DNA from: Yaniella flava | GTDB taxonomy: Bacteria; Actinomycetota; Actinomycetes; Actinomycetales; Micrococcaceae | Length of the DNA: 64,000 nt | Assembly: GCF_039529295.1 (NCBI RefSeq) | Contig: NZ_BAAAMN010000048.1 | Coordinates: forward strand, 117,982-181,981 | Direction of reading: 5' to 3' | Part shown: in pieces, positions 26,834 to 36,241 of the stretch | Layout of the letters: each line of letters starts with the position of its first letter | Numbering within the stretch: position 1 is the stretch's first letter | Program-made: the position numbers and the translations under genes | Notes under the pieces: generated by a model | The model's input: only the letters and a program-made list of their open reading frames with translations | The model's database searches: none | Told to the model about the DNA's origin: nothing

Positions 26834-27814
26834 ATGCGCAAACCGCTGATGATCGTTCTCCTCGCAGTGCTGCTGGGGGCCACGTGCATCCTGAGCCTGT
26901 TTTTGGGGAGCCGGCCCAATGGCATCGCCGATGTCGTGGCGGCCCTGGGAGGCAACGGCGACGAGTACCTGACCAGCGTGGTGGATTCTCGCATCCCGCG
27001 GACCGTGATGGGTGCGATTGTGGGGGCCGCGCTGGCGGTCTCGGGCACCTTGATTCAGGGCATTACCCGAAACCCGCTGGGCGAACCCGGCATTTTGGGT
27101 ATCGGTATGGGGGCTTCGGCCGCGGTGGTGACGGCCACCGCGGTGCTCGGTGCGCTGGGCGGGACTCAAACCATGCTGTTCGCGATGCTCGGCTCGGTCA
27201 TCGCGGTGGCGGTTGTGCTCGGGCTGGGCGGCAAATCCAGTGCGCGCGGAATCGTCCCGCTCATTCTTGCCGGAGCCGTCGTGACCGCGGTGCTACACGC
27301 ATACATTAATGCGATGGTGCTGCTGCGCCCCGACGTGTTTGATTCCTATCGGTTCTGGATGGTCGGCTCACTGGCCGGGGTCCAACTCGGTCAGCTGGCC
27401 CAGATGAGCGTGCCGCTGCTGCTCGGGGTAGTCGCAGCTTTCGCCGCCGCACGCGGGATGAATGCGCTCGCACTGGGCGATGAAACCGCCATCTCACTGG
27501 GGTTTCGCATCGGTTCCACACGGCTGGTGGGCATCGTTGCCGCCGCACTGTTGGCCGCGGTTGCCACAGCCATCGCCGGGCCCATTAGTTTCATCGGGTT
27601 GGCCGTGCCGCACATCGTGTTCGCGCTGTTCGGTGAGGACTTTCGCTGGCGTATCCCCGCGGCCATCCTCGGTGGCGCACTCGCGCTGGTGGCCGCCGAT
27701 ATCCTGGCCCGTGTGCTGCTGCGGCCTCAGGAACTCATGGTCGGCATCATCACAGCATTCGTCGGGGCACCTTTCTTATTGGCGGCCGTCCGACGCGGGG
27801 CGGTGATGAAGTGA
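26834..27814 (+). CDS. FecCD-family siderophore permease 1
   Basis: The product has 326 residues and about nine helices. Family motifs are RIPRTVMGAIVGAALAVSGT, IQGITRNPLGEPGILGIGMG and, near the C terminus, GPISFIGLAVPHI with RPQELMVGIITAFVGAPF. The ATG at 26834 has GAAGG immediately upstream. A second ATG 15 bases later has better spacing and may be the true start. The stop overlaps the next permease by four bases. Confidence 0.9.
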   Translation: MRKPLMIVLLAVLLGATCILSLFLGSRPNGIADVVAALGGNGDEYLTSVVDSRIPRTVMGAIVGAALAVSGTLIQGITRNPLGEPGILGIGMGASAAVVTATAVLGALGGTQTMLFAMLGSVIAVAVVLGLGGKSSARGIVPLILAGAVVTAVLHAYINAMVLLRPDVFDSYRFWMVGSLAGVQLGQLAQMSVPLLLGVVAAFAAARGMNALALGDETAISLGFRIGSTRLVGIVAAALLAAVATAIAGPISFIGLAVPHIVFALFGEDFRWRIPAAILGGALALVAADILARVLLRPQELMVGIITAFVGAPFLLAAVRRGAVMK

Positions 27815-28842
27815 GCCAGACACGTCTGTTTCGCCTCGGTAACCGCGTTGCGCTGCCGTATCGACGTCGCAGCGCACTGATTTGGGGTGCCGTGGCCGTG
27901 TTGATTTTCTCGCTCGCGGTGGCCACGCTGATGCTGGGCGACCTCGGACTGGGCCCTCACGATCTGCTCGAGCTGGCACGCGGCGAGGCCAGCACCACCA
28001 CGCAATTCGTGCTCGAACGGGTGCGGGGCCCGCGCGTCCTCATTGCCATCTTGGCCGGTGGTGCATTCGGGCTGTCGGGGGCGCTGTTTCAAAACGTCAC
28101 ACGCAACCCGCTGGGTAGCCCGGATGTGTTGGGCCTGGCCGCCGGAGCCGGCACGGGCGTGGCGCTCACCGCGTTGTTTCCCATCGGCATCCCGACGCCA
28201 ATTGGGGCACTGGCCGGTGCAGGTATCGCCATCGGGCTCGTCACGCTGGCCACGGGCAGCGGGCTGTCATCGACGTCGCGCGTCATCATCGCGGGCATTG
28301 CGGTGGCAGCGATGGCGACGGCGGTCACCCAGTTCGTGGTCACAGCCACGCTGCGGGATGAGGCCAGCCGGTTGGCCGCGTACCTGGTGGGCAGTTTGAA
28401 CTCGCGCGACATGGGCCAGGTTGGCATTATCGCGGCGACATTGGTGCTCGCGGTGCCGGTGCTGTTGTGGCTGTCTCCGAGGCTGCACCTGATGGAACTG
28501 GGCGATGAACTCACGACGTCGCTGGGTGGTAGGGCCCCGGCGACTCGAACCCAGGCCATCCTGTTGTCGGTCCTGCTGGCGGCGATGGCGGTCGCGGTGG
28601 CCGGGCCCATCGCCTTCGTCGCGTTGATGAGCCCGCACGCTGCTCGCATGTTGACGTGCACCGCCGGCCCAAATTTGCTGGGCAGCGCCCTGATCGGCGC
28701 GTTGTTGCTGGTCGTCGCCGATCTCGCGGTGCAACAGGTGCCATTTCTTGACGGTCTGCCCGCCGGCGTGATCACCGCGGGTTTTGGTGGCGTCTTTTTG
28801 GGCTACCTGCTGGTCACAGCTTTTCAGAAGGGACAAGCATAA
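27811..28842 (+). CDS. FecCD-family siderophore permease 2
   Basis: The GTG start lies in a GTGA overlap with permease 1, and the product is 343 residues. The same family motifs are present: RGPRVLIAILAGGAFGLSGA, FQNVTRNPLGSPDVLGLAAG and GPIAFVALMSPHAAR. The two permeases are expected to form the heterodimeric membrane channel. The stop overlaps the ATPase ATG by one base. Confidence 0.9.
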   Translation: MSQTRLFRLGNRVALPYRRRSALIWGAVAVLIFSLAVATLMLGDLGLGPHDLLELARGEASTTTQFVLERVRGPRVLIAILAGGAFGLSGALFQNVTRNPLGSPDVLGLAAGAGTGVALTALFPIGIPTPIGALAGAGIAIGLVTLATGSGLSSTSRVIIAGIAVAAMATAVTQFVVTATLRDEASRLAAYLVGSLNSRDMGQVGIIAATLVLAVPVLLWLSPRLHLMELGDELTTSLGGRAPATRTQAILLSVLLAAMAVAVAGPIAFVALMSPHAARMLTCTAGPNLLGSALIGALLLVVADLAVQQVPFLDGLPAGVITAGFGGVFLGYLLVTAFQKGQA

Positions 28843-29621
28843 TGTCGCAAGGACTTTCCGCTACGCAGCTCACGGTCGGCTATGGTGGCGCACCGGTGCT
28901 CAACGACCTGGATTTCACCGTGCCCCAGGGGCGCTTCACCGCGGTCATCGGGCCCAACGGGTGTGGCAAATCCACCCTGGTGAAATCGCTGGCCCGTGTC
29001 TTGGCCACCGAACCCGGCATGGTCACGCTCGCTGAGCAGCCACTGCAAAAACTGCGCCCGAAACATCTGGCCCAGCGCATTGCCTTGTTGCCACAACATC
29101 CGGTGGTGCCCGACGGCGTCACTGTCCGCGGACTGGTGGCTCGGGGCCGCTACCCGTATCACCGGCCGCTGCGTCAGTGGTCTGCCGACGACCCGCAGGC
29201 CATCGCCCAAGCGCTCGAGGATACCTCGATGACGGCGTTTGCTGATTTCCCGGTCGCCGAGCTCTCGGGCGGTCAACGCCAGCGCGCCTGGTTGGCGATG
29301 GTGCTCGCCCAGCAAACCGAGTACGTGCTGTTGGATGAACCCACGTCGTTTTTGGATATTGCGCACCAGATCGACGTGTTGCGACTGTGCCGGAGCATGA
29401 CGGCCAACGGGCGCACCGTATTGGCCGTGCTGCACGATCTCAATCAGGCGGCCCGGTATGCCGATGAACTCGTGGTGATGCATCATGGCAAGCTGGTAGC
29501 CCAGGGCGCGCCCCACGAGATCCTCACCACACAGCTGGTCACCGAGGTCTTTGGGCTGGCTTCGATGATCGGGGCGGATCCGTGGTCGGGCTCGCCGATG
29601 GTGGTGCCGGTGGCCGACTGA
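28842..29621 (+). CDS. Ferric-siderophore ABC transporter ATPase (FepC/FecE type)
   Basis: The product has 259 residues. The Walker A motif is GPNGCGKST (37-45), the signature is LSGGQRQRAW near 141, and Walker B is YVLLDEPTSFLDIAHQIDVL. The switch His lies in VLHDLNQAARYADE. It ends the operon of lipoprotein, two permeases and ATPase. No strong terminator is seen before the convergent TRAP genes. Confidence 0.93.
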   Translation: MSQGLSATQLTVGYGGAPVLNDLDFTVPQGRFTAVIGPNGCGKSTLVKSLARVLATEPGMVTLAEQPLQKLRPKHLAQRIALLPQHPVVPDGVTVRGLVARGRYPYHRPLRQWSADDPQAIAQALEDTSMTAFADFPVAELSGGQRQRAWLAMVLAQQTEYVLLDEPTSFLDIAHQIDVLRLCRSMTANGRTVLAVLHDLNQAARYADELVVMHHGKLVAQGAPHEILTTQLVTEVFGLASMIGADPWSGSPMVVPVAD

Positions 29622-29639
29622 CCACCGGCACATTCCGCG

Positions 29640-30653
29640 CTAGTTCTGTTCTGAAACCGAACGGATGCTCTCGAGTGTTTCGAGTTCGCCGTCGCTGAGG
29701 TTTTCTTCGAGATAGCTCAGTGCTTGCTCACGGAAGGCGTCACGATCGACGTCTTCGATGACGACGGGGGAGCCTTGCTCATTCCAGCGGGTCAAAACCT
29801 CTTCTTCCCCGGCTTCGGCACACGCACGGTTTTCGCTGCGCGTTTCTGTCACGGCGGTCTGCAACTGCTCTTGTTGGTCCGCGGTCAAACGTTCCCAGGT
29901 TTCACCGGCGACCACCACGAGCTGACTGCCCACCGCGTGACGCGACAGGCTGACGTAATCTACGACCTCATCGAGACTGTTTTCCGCGGTGTAGGCGATC
30001 GGGTTTTCCTGCCCGTCGGCGATCCCTTGCTGCAACGCCATGTAGACCTCTTCGACCGCGATGCTCACGGGTTCGACACCCATCGCATCGGCCGACATGA
30101 GGTGTGCTGGCGAGCCCGGGTACCGCAGACGAATCCCGTCGAGATCCGAGGGTTCGCGGATGGGCTGATTGGCTGAGAATGTCCTATCACCCTGATACCA
30201 GACGTCCAACACCTTGGTGCCGGTGGCCTCTTCGAATCCGCCGATCACCTCATCAGACGCGTCGCTATCGAACCAGCGGAACAGGTGGTCGGGATCATCA
30301 AAGACGTAGGCCATATCCATCACCCCGATGGGCTCATAGACCGACGCGAGCGCCGAGCTGCCCTGCAGATCGAGATCGATGTCGCCATTCATCATCGAGG
30401 TGAACCGGTCGGTGTCGCCGCCCAGTTGGGATGAGGGATACGGCTGGATTTGCACATCGGTGTCGTTCATCTGTTGTTGCACCAGGGCGGTGCCACACGT
30501 GTTGTGCGGGTGGCTGAGCGTGTACGAACTGGCAAATGAGAGCTGTTCGGAGCCTTCGGTTGCCATGTTGTGCAGGCTCGGTATGCCCAGCAGCGTGCCG
30601 CCAACCAGTGCCGTACCGAGACCAAACGCAATCCAGCTGTGCTGTTGTTTCAT
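29640..30653 (-). CDS. dctP: TRAP transporter substrate-binding protein (DctP family)
   Basis: The product has 337 residues with an N-terminal hydrophobic signal segment (FGLGTALVGGTLLGI). The family region LDGIRLRYPGSPAHLMSADA contains the conserved Arg that binds the substrate carboxylate. EVYMALQQGIADGQENPI matches the DctP signature. It is the last gene of a five-gene minus-strand operon that continues with quinate/shikimate enzymes. A carboxylated substrate such as quinate or shikimate is therefore likely. Confidence 0.9.
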   Translation of the reverse strand: MKQQHSWIAFGLGTALVGGTLLGIPSLHNMATEGSEQLSFASSYTLSHPHNTCGTALVQQQMNDTDVQIQPYPSSQLGGDTDRFTSMMNGDIDLDLQGSSALASVYEPIGVMDMAYVFDDPDHLFRWFDSDASDEVIGGFEEATGTKVLDVWYQGDRTFSANQPIREPSDLDGIRLRYPGSPAHLMSADAMGVEPVSIAVEEVYMALQQGIADGQENPIAYTAENSLDEVVDYVSLSRHAVGSQLVVVAGETWERLTADQQEQLQTAVTETRSENRACAEAGEEEVLTRWNEQGSPVVIEDVDRDAFREQALSYLEENLSDGELETLESIRSVSEQN

Positions 30654-30668
30654 GGGAAGTTCCGCCTC

Positions 30669-31943
30669 TCAGAAGCCAAGCAAATTTGGAACGATGGTAA
30701 CGATGCCCGGGACGAACGTCAGCAGTAGCAGCACCGCGACCATTGGGATGAGGAATGGTGCCACACCCTTGAATACTTGTTCGACCGGGGTTTTGAGTAC
30801 TGAACTCATTACGAACAGCACACTGCCCACCGGCGGGGTGAGGAGGCCGATCATGAGGTTAAGAATCATGATGACGCCGAAGTGTACCGGATCCACGCCG
30901 AATTCGGTCGCGATGGGTAGCAACACGGGCACGGTAATCAAAATGACGGCCGTCGCATCGATGAACGCGCCGAGGATGACCAGCAGCACGTTGACGACGA
31001 GCAAAAAGACGATCGGACTGGAAATATTCGACGTCATGAGGTCGGCCAGTGTTTGTGGCACTTGTTCGCGGGACAGGACCCAGCCCAGCAGGGCAGCGGC
31101 GGCGATGATGAGCATGATGGATGCCGTGGTCACCGCGGTTTCCCGCAGCGCATGAAGCACACCTTTGACGGTCAGCGTACCGTAGATAAACCCGAGAATC
31201 AGAATGTAGACGGCACCGATGGCCGCAGCTTCGGTCGGGGTGAAGATGCCACCGAGGATCCCGCCGAGAATAATGACGGGGGTCAAGATGGGCCCGATGA
31301 CCCGGATCGAGGCCGTTTTGATCTCTTCGCGGGACCGCGGGGTTTTCTGTAGCTGGCTGTTCTTGCGTACGTAAATGTAGACGGTAATTAACAGTGCTGC
31401 GGCCAGTAACAGCGCCGGTAATACGGATGCGGCAAACAGTGCACCGGTGGAGACGGTGGCGACCGATGCGAAGATGACCGCGGGAATCGACGGCGGCATC
31501 ACGGGTGAAATCAATGTCGACGAGGCGGTCAGCCCGATCGCGAAGTCGCGTTTGAAACCGTTTTTCACCATGGTCGGTACCATAATTTTGCCCAGCGCGG
31601 CTGAGTCGGCCAGCGCCGAACCCGACATCCATGCAAAGCCGACACTCGAGGCGACGTTGATGTAGGCGAGGCTCCCGCGGACGCGGCCCAGGATGGCCAG
31701 CGCGAAATCGAAGATGCGATCGGCAATCCCGGCGTGATTGGCTAGCGTACCCAGCAGGATAAACAGGGGCACGGCTAGCAACGGGAAGCTTGCGGTGCCC
31801 TCTGCGGCAATGCGCATCGCAAAGCCGGGCGAGTTGCCCGCCGTCAACATATAAATCAGCGATGGACCGAGGAACGCGAGTCCGACGGGAACACGAATGG
31901 CCAGCAGTGCGGCGATCGCAAGGGCGAGAATCAATAGGCTCAT
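30669..31943 (-). CDS. dctM: TRAP transporter large permease (DctM family)
   Basis: The product has 424 residues and 12 or more helices. DctM features include VPLFILLGTLANHAGIADRI, SGSALADSAALGKIMVPTM and LMIGLLTPPVGSVLFVMSSV. Its start overlaps the end of the small permease by four bases. It forms the ion-coupled channel with DctQ. Confidence 0.92.
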   Translation of the reverse strand: MSLLILALAIAALLAIRVPVGLAFLGPSLIYMLTAGNSPGFAMRIAAEGTASFPLLAVPLFILLGTLANHAGIADRIFDFALAILGRVRGSLAYINVASSVGFAWMSGSALADSAALGKIMVPTMVKNGFKRDFAIGLTASSTLISPVMPPSIPAVIFASVATVSTGALFAASVLPALLLAAALLITVYIYVRKNSQLQKTPRSREEIKTASIRVIGPILTPVIILGGILGGIFTPTEAAAIGAVYILILGFIYGTLTVKGVLHALRETAVTTASIMLIIAAAALLGWVLSREQVPQTLADLMTSNISSPIVFLLVVNVLLVILGAFIDATAVILITVPVLLPIATEFGVDPVHFGVIMILNLMIGLLTPPVGSVLFVMSSVLKTPVEQVFKGVAPFLIPMVAVLLLLTFVPGIVTIVPNLLGF

Positions 31944-32497
31944 GAATGGTCCTTCAGCTCAGCGTCGGAGGCGTCTTCTACCGGTTCGAGGTTTTCCTCG
32001 GGCGCGTAGACGATATTGAACAGTGCCTGGATGGTGGCCGAAATGAAGGCCAGCAGGGGGATCACGTACAGCACCCAGAGCGGGATACCGGTGATGGCCA
32101 GCGTCTGTTCGGTATCAGCGGTGACCAGGGAAAAGGACTCCTGGGCGTAGGCTGCCGTGCACATTGCGACGATGATCGACGAGATGATGATCACCAGGCG
32201 ACGGGTTTTGTCCGTCCCGACTTTGAGGATCACGTCGATGCTGATGTGGCGTCCTTGGCCCACCAGTGACCCGATCATCAAAAACGTTAGTGCTAACAGT
32301 GAGTAGCGGGACAGTTCGCCGATCCAGGGTGACGTGGCGACCGGCAGATACCGTTGGACAACCTGGATGCTGAGTAGGACGAGAATAAACAGCACCAGGG
32401 TGGCGCCGAGGTATTCTTCGACCTTCTGTAACACCTTCAGGGGTGTGGGCCGTGGCCGCTTCCCCATGAAGTCGAAAGGCTCGACTGCGTGCTCCAT
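31940..32497 (-). CDS. dctQ: TRAP transporter small permease (DctQ family)
   Basis: The start at 32497 follows AAGGAGG at the right spacing. A longer frame to 32725 overlaps the enzyme gene and is rejected. The product is 185 residues with four helices. The DctQ marks are RYLPVATSPWIGELSRYSLL and LVGQGRHISIDVIL. The tail is acidic. Confidence 0.88.
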   Translation of the reverse strand: MEHAVEPFDFMGKRPRPTPLKVLQKVEEYLGATLVLFILVLLSIQVVQRYLPVATSPWIGELSRYSLLALTFLMIGSLVGQGRHISIDVILKVGTDKTRRLVIIISSIIVAMCTAAYAQESFSLVTADTEQTLAITGIPLWVLYVIPLLAFISATIQALFNIVYAPEENLEPVEDASDAELKDHS

Positions 32498-32549
32498 AGC
32501 ACGGCCTCCTTGTGAGAATGATGGGCTGTGTGAAAATGTTGGCTGGTTT

Positions 32550-34391
32550 TTAGCCGCCGAAGGCGCGGGTGAGTTGTTCGTGCTGCTGTTGCGCGGCCAA
32601 CCGTACTGCGGCATTGCCTGGACCGTAGTCGTTGTAGGCCCCCACGCGTTGGACGAGCTCGAAGAACAGTCCGCCGATGGTTTCGGAGTACAAGTGCAAA
32701 AACTCGCCATCGGCATTGCGGTCATACAGGATGCCTAGCTCTTGCCAACGGGTGACCGTGGCGTCGTCGAGGCCGAACCGTGCTTTCAGGTCGGCGTAGT
32801 AATTCGACGGGATGGGCAAGACCGTCAGGCCGGCACTGGTGGCCTCGCGGGCGCGCTGTTCGAGATCATCGACGGCCAAGGCGATGTGCCCGGGGTAGCG
32901 GACGGGTTGGCCGGCACGGTCGGTGTAGGTGCGCGGCACGCGGTTGAAGTTCCACCGAATACCGCCTTGAGGAGACTCGAGTACCTGGGAGTGGACGAGT
33001 CCGCGTGGTGAGGCCACATTTTGGGCCTCTAACGGTTCCATGCGCAACATGGCTAATGTGAACAGTACGGAGGCCCCGAAGTGATCCCAGGCTTCGGGCA
33101 CGTTGAGGTGATCCAGCCGCATCGTCGCCGAATGCTGGGCGAGTTTATCAGGATCCGAACCGAATTCGGTGGGCCAGCTGGCCGCCTGCTCGTCGACGAA
33201 AAACAGTTGTGTGCCGCCGGGGCTGAAGACGCCCGGCAGCCGGACTTCATCGGCGGTGACCGGTCGTGAAACCAATGGTGCGCCCAGTGCTCGTGCGCGG
33301 GCGAATGCCTTTGCACTATCGGCAACCTGGACGGCGACCGATGCGATGGAGGTGCCACCGCTCTGGGTGGGTGACAACACGACTTTGACCCCGTCGGCGA
33401 CGAACAGTTGGGGGGCCTTGCGACGATGCTGACCGGCGAACCGGAATCCCAGCGCGCCGAGCAGTGCACCGCATTCGTCGGGGGAGTCGGTGCTGATTTC
33501 GACGTGGTCGATTGTCTCGACGGGATCGATTTTGGGCATGGTCGCCAACTCGACGCGTGCCGCGGCGGCCTCGGTGACCCGGCCACGTGCGCCTTGCTGA
33601 ATCCAACGCAGTGACCGCAGCCCGTCGGCAGCCGTCAGAACCGGATCAGTTTCCCGGAAGACGTCGTTGAAGATTTCCAGCGACAAGGGGCCGTCGTAGC
33701 CCGTTTCGGTCAACTTCGCCATGAAACCAACCATGTCGAAACTGCCTTCGCCGGGGAATACGCGGTGGTGGCGCGACCAGGGCAGTAGATCCATCCCCAG
33801 GTCAGGTGCATCGGCGAGCTGGACGAAGAAGATTTTGTCGGCGGGGATGTCGGTGATGCGCGCTGGATCATCATCACGCGAGAGGATGTGAAACGAGTCC
33901 AAACAAACGCCAAGATTCGGGTGGTCGGCGGCCTCCACGAGCTCCCAGCTGTGCCAGTACGTGTTGACAAACCGACCCCAGGCCAGGGCCTCGTAGGCGA
34001 TGCGCACGTCATAGCGTTGGGCCAGCTCGGCGGCGCGGCGCAGCTGATCGGCGACCACGGCATCGTCGTTGACGGTCGCGGTGCCCGCATTGGACGGCAC
34101 CAACACCAGATCCATACCGAGTTCTTGCATCAGCTGGAACTTGGCTTCCAAACGGCGCAGATTGTCCTGAAACTGTGCTTCCTCGACACCTTCGAAGTCG
34201 CGGAAGGGCTGGTACAGATCTAATGTGAGCCCTAAACGATCGGCGAGGGCCTTGATTTCGGCCGGTGATGACGGCGAGACCACCAGGTCCGCTTCAAACA
34301 CTTCAATGCCGTCGAAACCGGCTGTGGCGCAGGCCTGCATTTTTTCTTCGAGGGTGCCGGAAAGGCACACGGTCGCAATGGAGGTTTTCAT
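32550..34391 (-). CDS. qsuB: 3-dehydroshikimate dehydratase fused to an HPPD-like domain (QsuB type)
   Basis: This 613-residue protein has two parts. Residues 1-275 are a sugar-isomerase TIM barrel (ATAGFDGIEVFEADLVV, QELGMDLVLVPSNAG, VCLDSFHILSRDDDP) that converts 3-dehydroshikimate to protocatechuate. Residues 290-600 resemble 4-hydroxyphenylpyruvate dioxygenase with VOC repeats (TIDHVEISTDSPDECGALLG, MRLDHLNVPEAWDHFGASVL, GHIALAVDDLEQRA, FLHLYSETIGGLFFELVQR). Length and order match Corynebacterium QsuB (about 618 residues). The start overlaps the dehydrogenase stop by four bases. Confidence 0.9.
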   Translation of the reverse strand: MKTSIATVCLSGTLEEKMQACATAGFDGIEVFEADLVVSPSSPAEIKALADRLGLTLDLYQPFRDFEGVEEAQFQDNLRRLEAKFQLMQELGMDLVLVPSNAGTATVNDDAVVADQLRRAAELAQRYDVRIAYEALAWGRFVNTYWHSWELVEAADHPNLGVCLDSFHILSRDDDPARITDIPADKIFFVQLADAPDLGMDLLPWSRHHRVFPGEGSFDMVGFMAKLTETGYDGPLSLEIFNDVFRETDPVLTAADGLRSLRWIQQGARGRVTEAAAARVELATMPKIDPVETIDHVEISTDSPDECGALLGALGFRFAGQHRRKAPQLFVADGVKVVLSPTQSGGTSIASVAVQVADSAKAFARARALGAPLVSRPVTADEVRLPGVFSPGGTQLFFVDEQAASWPTEFGSDPDKLAQHSATMRLDHLNVPEAWDHFGASVLFTLAMLRMEPLEAQNVASPRGLVHSQVLESPQGGIRWNFNRVPRTYTDRAGQPVRYPGHIALAVDDLEQRAREATSAGLTVLPIPSNYYADLKARFGLDDATVTRWQELGILYDRNADGEFLHLYSETIGGLFFELVQRVGAYNDYGPGNAAVRLAAQQQHEQLTRAFGG

Positions 34392-35290
34392 GTGTGATCC
34401 TTCAGGTCGCCGGTGAGTTCTTCTTCGGCAATGAGCCAGTCGAGATGGCTGCGCATGCGGTCACGATCTGGTTGAAGGCCGGTGACCAACTGGAACGTAT
34501 CGGCTGCTTGGCCCACCGCCATGGCCTTGCCCGGCATGACTGCGCAGCCCAGTGCCGCGGCGGCCTCGATCAGCGCAGTCCGCGCTGGACGATACACAAT
34601 GTCTGCCACCCATAATCCCGGATGCAGGATGGTCGCATCGACGGGCAGCCCGGGGTGCGAAAACATGCCGATCGGGCTGGCGTTGACCAGCCCCGTGGCC
34701 TGCGGAATCCACTGCGCCGCCTGTTCAGCCTCGCCCGTGCGGGTCACGAGCTCGTGACCCGCGGGAGCTGCTGCGTTCAGTTGAGCGATGAGTGCCTCGG
34801 CGCGCTGCGGGTCGGGGTCGATGATCGATAGCCGCGCGACTCCGGCACCGGCCAATGCATCGGCGACGGCGGAACCGGCCCCACCGGCACCCAACAGCAC
34901 GACGTCGCTGAGATCAGCATCGGGCAGTTCGCGGGCCAGACCCGACGCGAAACCCGAACGATCGGTATTGAAACCCACGAGCTTGCCGTCATTGATGAGC
35001 ACCGTATTGCAGGCTCCAAGACGCTGCGCTGCAGGATCGATCTCGTCGAGGAACTCGAGCACGACCTGCTTGCAGGGGTGGGTGATGTTGAATGCATCGA
35101 AACCCAGCTCGACGCCGGTCGTGAGTAAGCGTCCGACCTCGGTGGCGGGCAGCCCGAGCTCGGTGAGATCAATGGGGCGATAGACGTAGCGCAGCCCGTG
35201 AGCGGTAGCCTCGTGCTCATGCATCGGCGGGGTGAGTGACGGTCGCACCCCGTCACCGATCAATCCCATGAGATACCCGTGTTCTGCCAT
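34388..35290 (-). CDS. qsuD: Quinate/shikimate dehydrogenase (AroE family, catabolic type)
   Basis: I chose the ATG at 35290 (300 residues). A TTG at 35332 would lie inside the inverted repeat. The substrate loop reads SLTPPMHEHEA, and catalytic Lys74 lies in ITHPCKQ. The conserved Asp is in FNTDRSGF, and the NAD-binding turn is GAGGAGSAVADALAGAG. VNASPIGMFSHPGLPV completes the fold. The operon with qsuB and TRAP genes supports a catabolic role, oxidising quinate to dehydroquinate or shikimate to dehydroshikimate. Confidence 0.85.
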   Translation of the reverse strand: MAEHGYLMGLIGDGVRPSLTPPMHEHEATAHGLRYVYRPIDLTELGLPATEVGRLLTTGVELGFDAFNITHPCKQVVLEFLDEIDPAAQRLGACNTVLINDGKLVGFNTDRSGFASGLARELPDADLSDVVLLGAGGAGSAVADALAGAGVARLSIIDPDPQRAEALIAQLNAAAPAGHELVTRTGEAEQAAQWIPQATGLVNASPIGMFSHPGLPVDATILHPGLWVADIVYRPARTALIEAAAALGCAVMPGKAMAVGQAADTFQLVTGLQPDRDRMRSHLDWLIAEEELTGDLKDHT

Positions 35291-35314
35291 AATTTTGCCC
35301 GTCTCGCCGTCTCC

Positions 35315-35333
35315 ATTGCCAATATATGGCAAT
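35315..35333. promoter_or_regulatory. Inverted repeat, candidate IclR operator
   Basis: ATTGCCA and TGGCAAT form perfect 7-base arms around five bases. The repeat lies in the divergent region between qsuD and the IclR regulator gene, 25 bases before the qsuD ATG. The site is visible, while its binding protein is inferred. Confidence 0.6.
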
Positions 35334-35445
35334 CGTTGTTGAATAATGGTAACTTATACTATGTGACATCCCACACGCACGTGTCAAGGCGTACAGCGAA
35401 GTTCCGGGAAGTGTCGCACGTGGTAGCGCTTTTGAGGAGTCGAGT

Positions 35446-36198
35446 ATGAGTAGCAGTTCAACATTGACGAAGGGTCTGGATATGCTCCGATTGATGGGGC
35501 AGTACCCGCATGGTGCTCCCGCCGCGGTGTTTGCCAAGGAGTCCGGGCTGCCGTTCTCCACGGCATATCGGCTACTCAATACGCTGATCGAGGCCGGCTT
35601 CGCTGAGTTTGAACCCGCGACCAAGCAGTATCGCATCGGGCTGCAGGTCTTTGAACTCAGCCAGAAGATCTCGGCGTCACGGGGCTATGACGGCGCGGTG
35701 CTTCCCGTGTTGAAAGAATTGTCTCGCGTCACCTACGAATCGTGTCTGTTTTCTGTTCGCGACGGCACTGACACGGTCACCGTCCACACTGTCGATGGGC
35801 CAGAGTTTCGCCAAACCACCGATCCCGGTGACCGGTTGCCGCTGCATGTGTCGTCAATGGGCAAGGCCATTCTTGCCGCACTGCCCGCCGAGGAAATGCG
35901 CGAAGTCGTCGCCGAGTTGCATCTCGAGGCTCGCACCGTGCACACGATCACGGATCAAGACGAACTGCTGGCACAGTTGGAAGCGGCACGCGTCGAGGGC
36001 TGTGTCTACCAGCGGGAAGAAGTCGACCTGGGGATGAATGCCCTGGCCACCGCGGTGCGAAGCCCAAGTGGTGCAGTGCTTGGTGCAGTCGCGATTGCGG
36101 CACCCTTATTCCGCGCGGATCAGGACGGGCTCTTGGTGCACCGGCAGGCATTAGCCGACGCGGTCCAACGATTAGCAGCTACCCTGCCCGCAGCATAG
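35446..36198 (+). CDS. IclR-family regulator of the quinate/shikimate genes
   Basis: The product has 250 residues. The N-terminal winged helix spans about 4-65 (LTKGLDMLRLM, SGLPFSTAYRLLNTLIEAGF). The IclR effector domain follows (LPLHVSSMGKAILAALPAEE, VDLGMNALATAVRSPSGAVL, GAVAIAAPLF). GAGGAG precedes the ATG. It is divergent from qsuD and directly upstream of the dehydroquinase gene, in the same role as QsuR in Corynebacterium, which activates with chorismate. The effector here is unknown. Confidence 0.88.
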   Translation: MSSSSTLTKGLDMLRLMGQYPHGAPAAVFAKESGLPFSTAYRLLNTLIEAGFAEFEPATKQYRIGLQVFELSQKISASRGYDGAVLPVLKELSRVTYESCLFSVRDGTDTVTVHTVDGPEFRQTTDPGDRLPLHVSSMGKAILAALPAEEMREVVAELHLEARTVHTITDQDELLAQLEAARVEGCVYQREEVDLGMNALATAVRSPSGAVLGAVAIAAPLFRADQDGLLVHRQALADAVQRLAATLPAA

Positions 36199-36241
36199 TT
36201 ACAGTATGAACAGTGTCCTACGAAGAAGAGAAGGAAATTTT

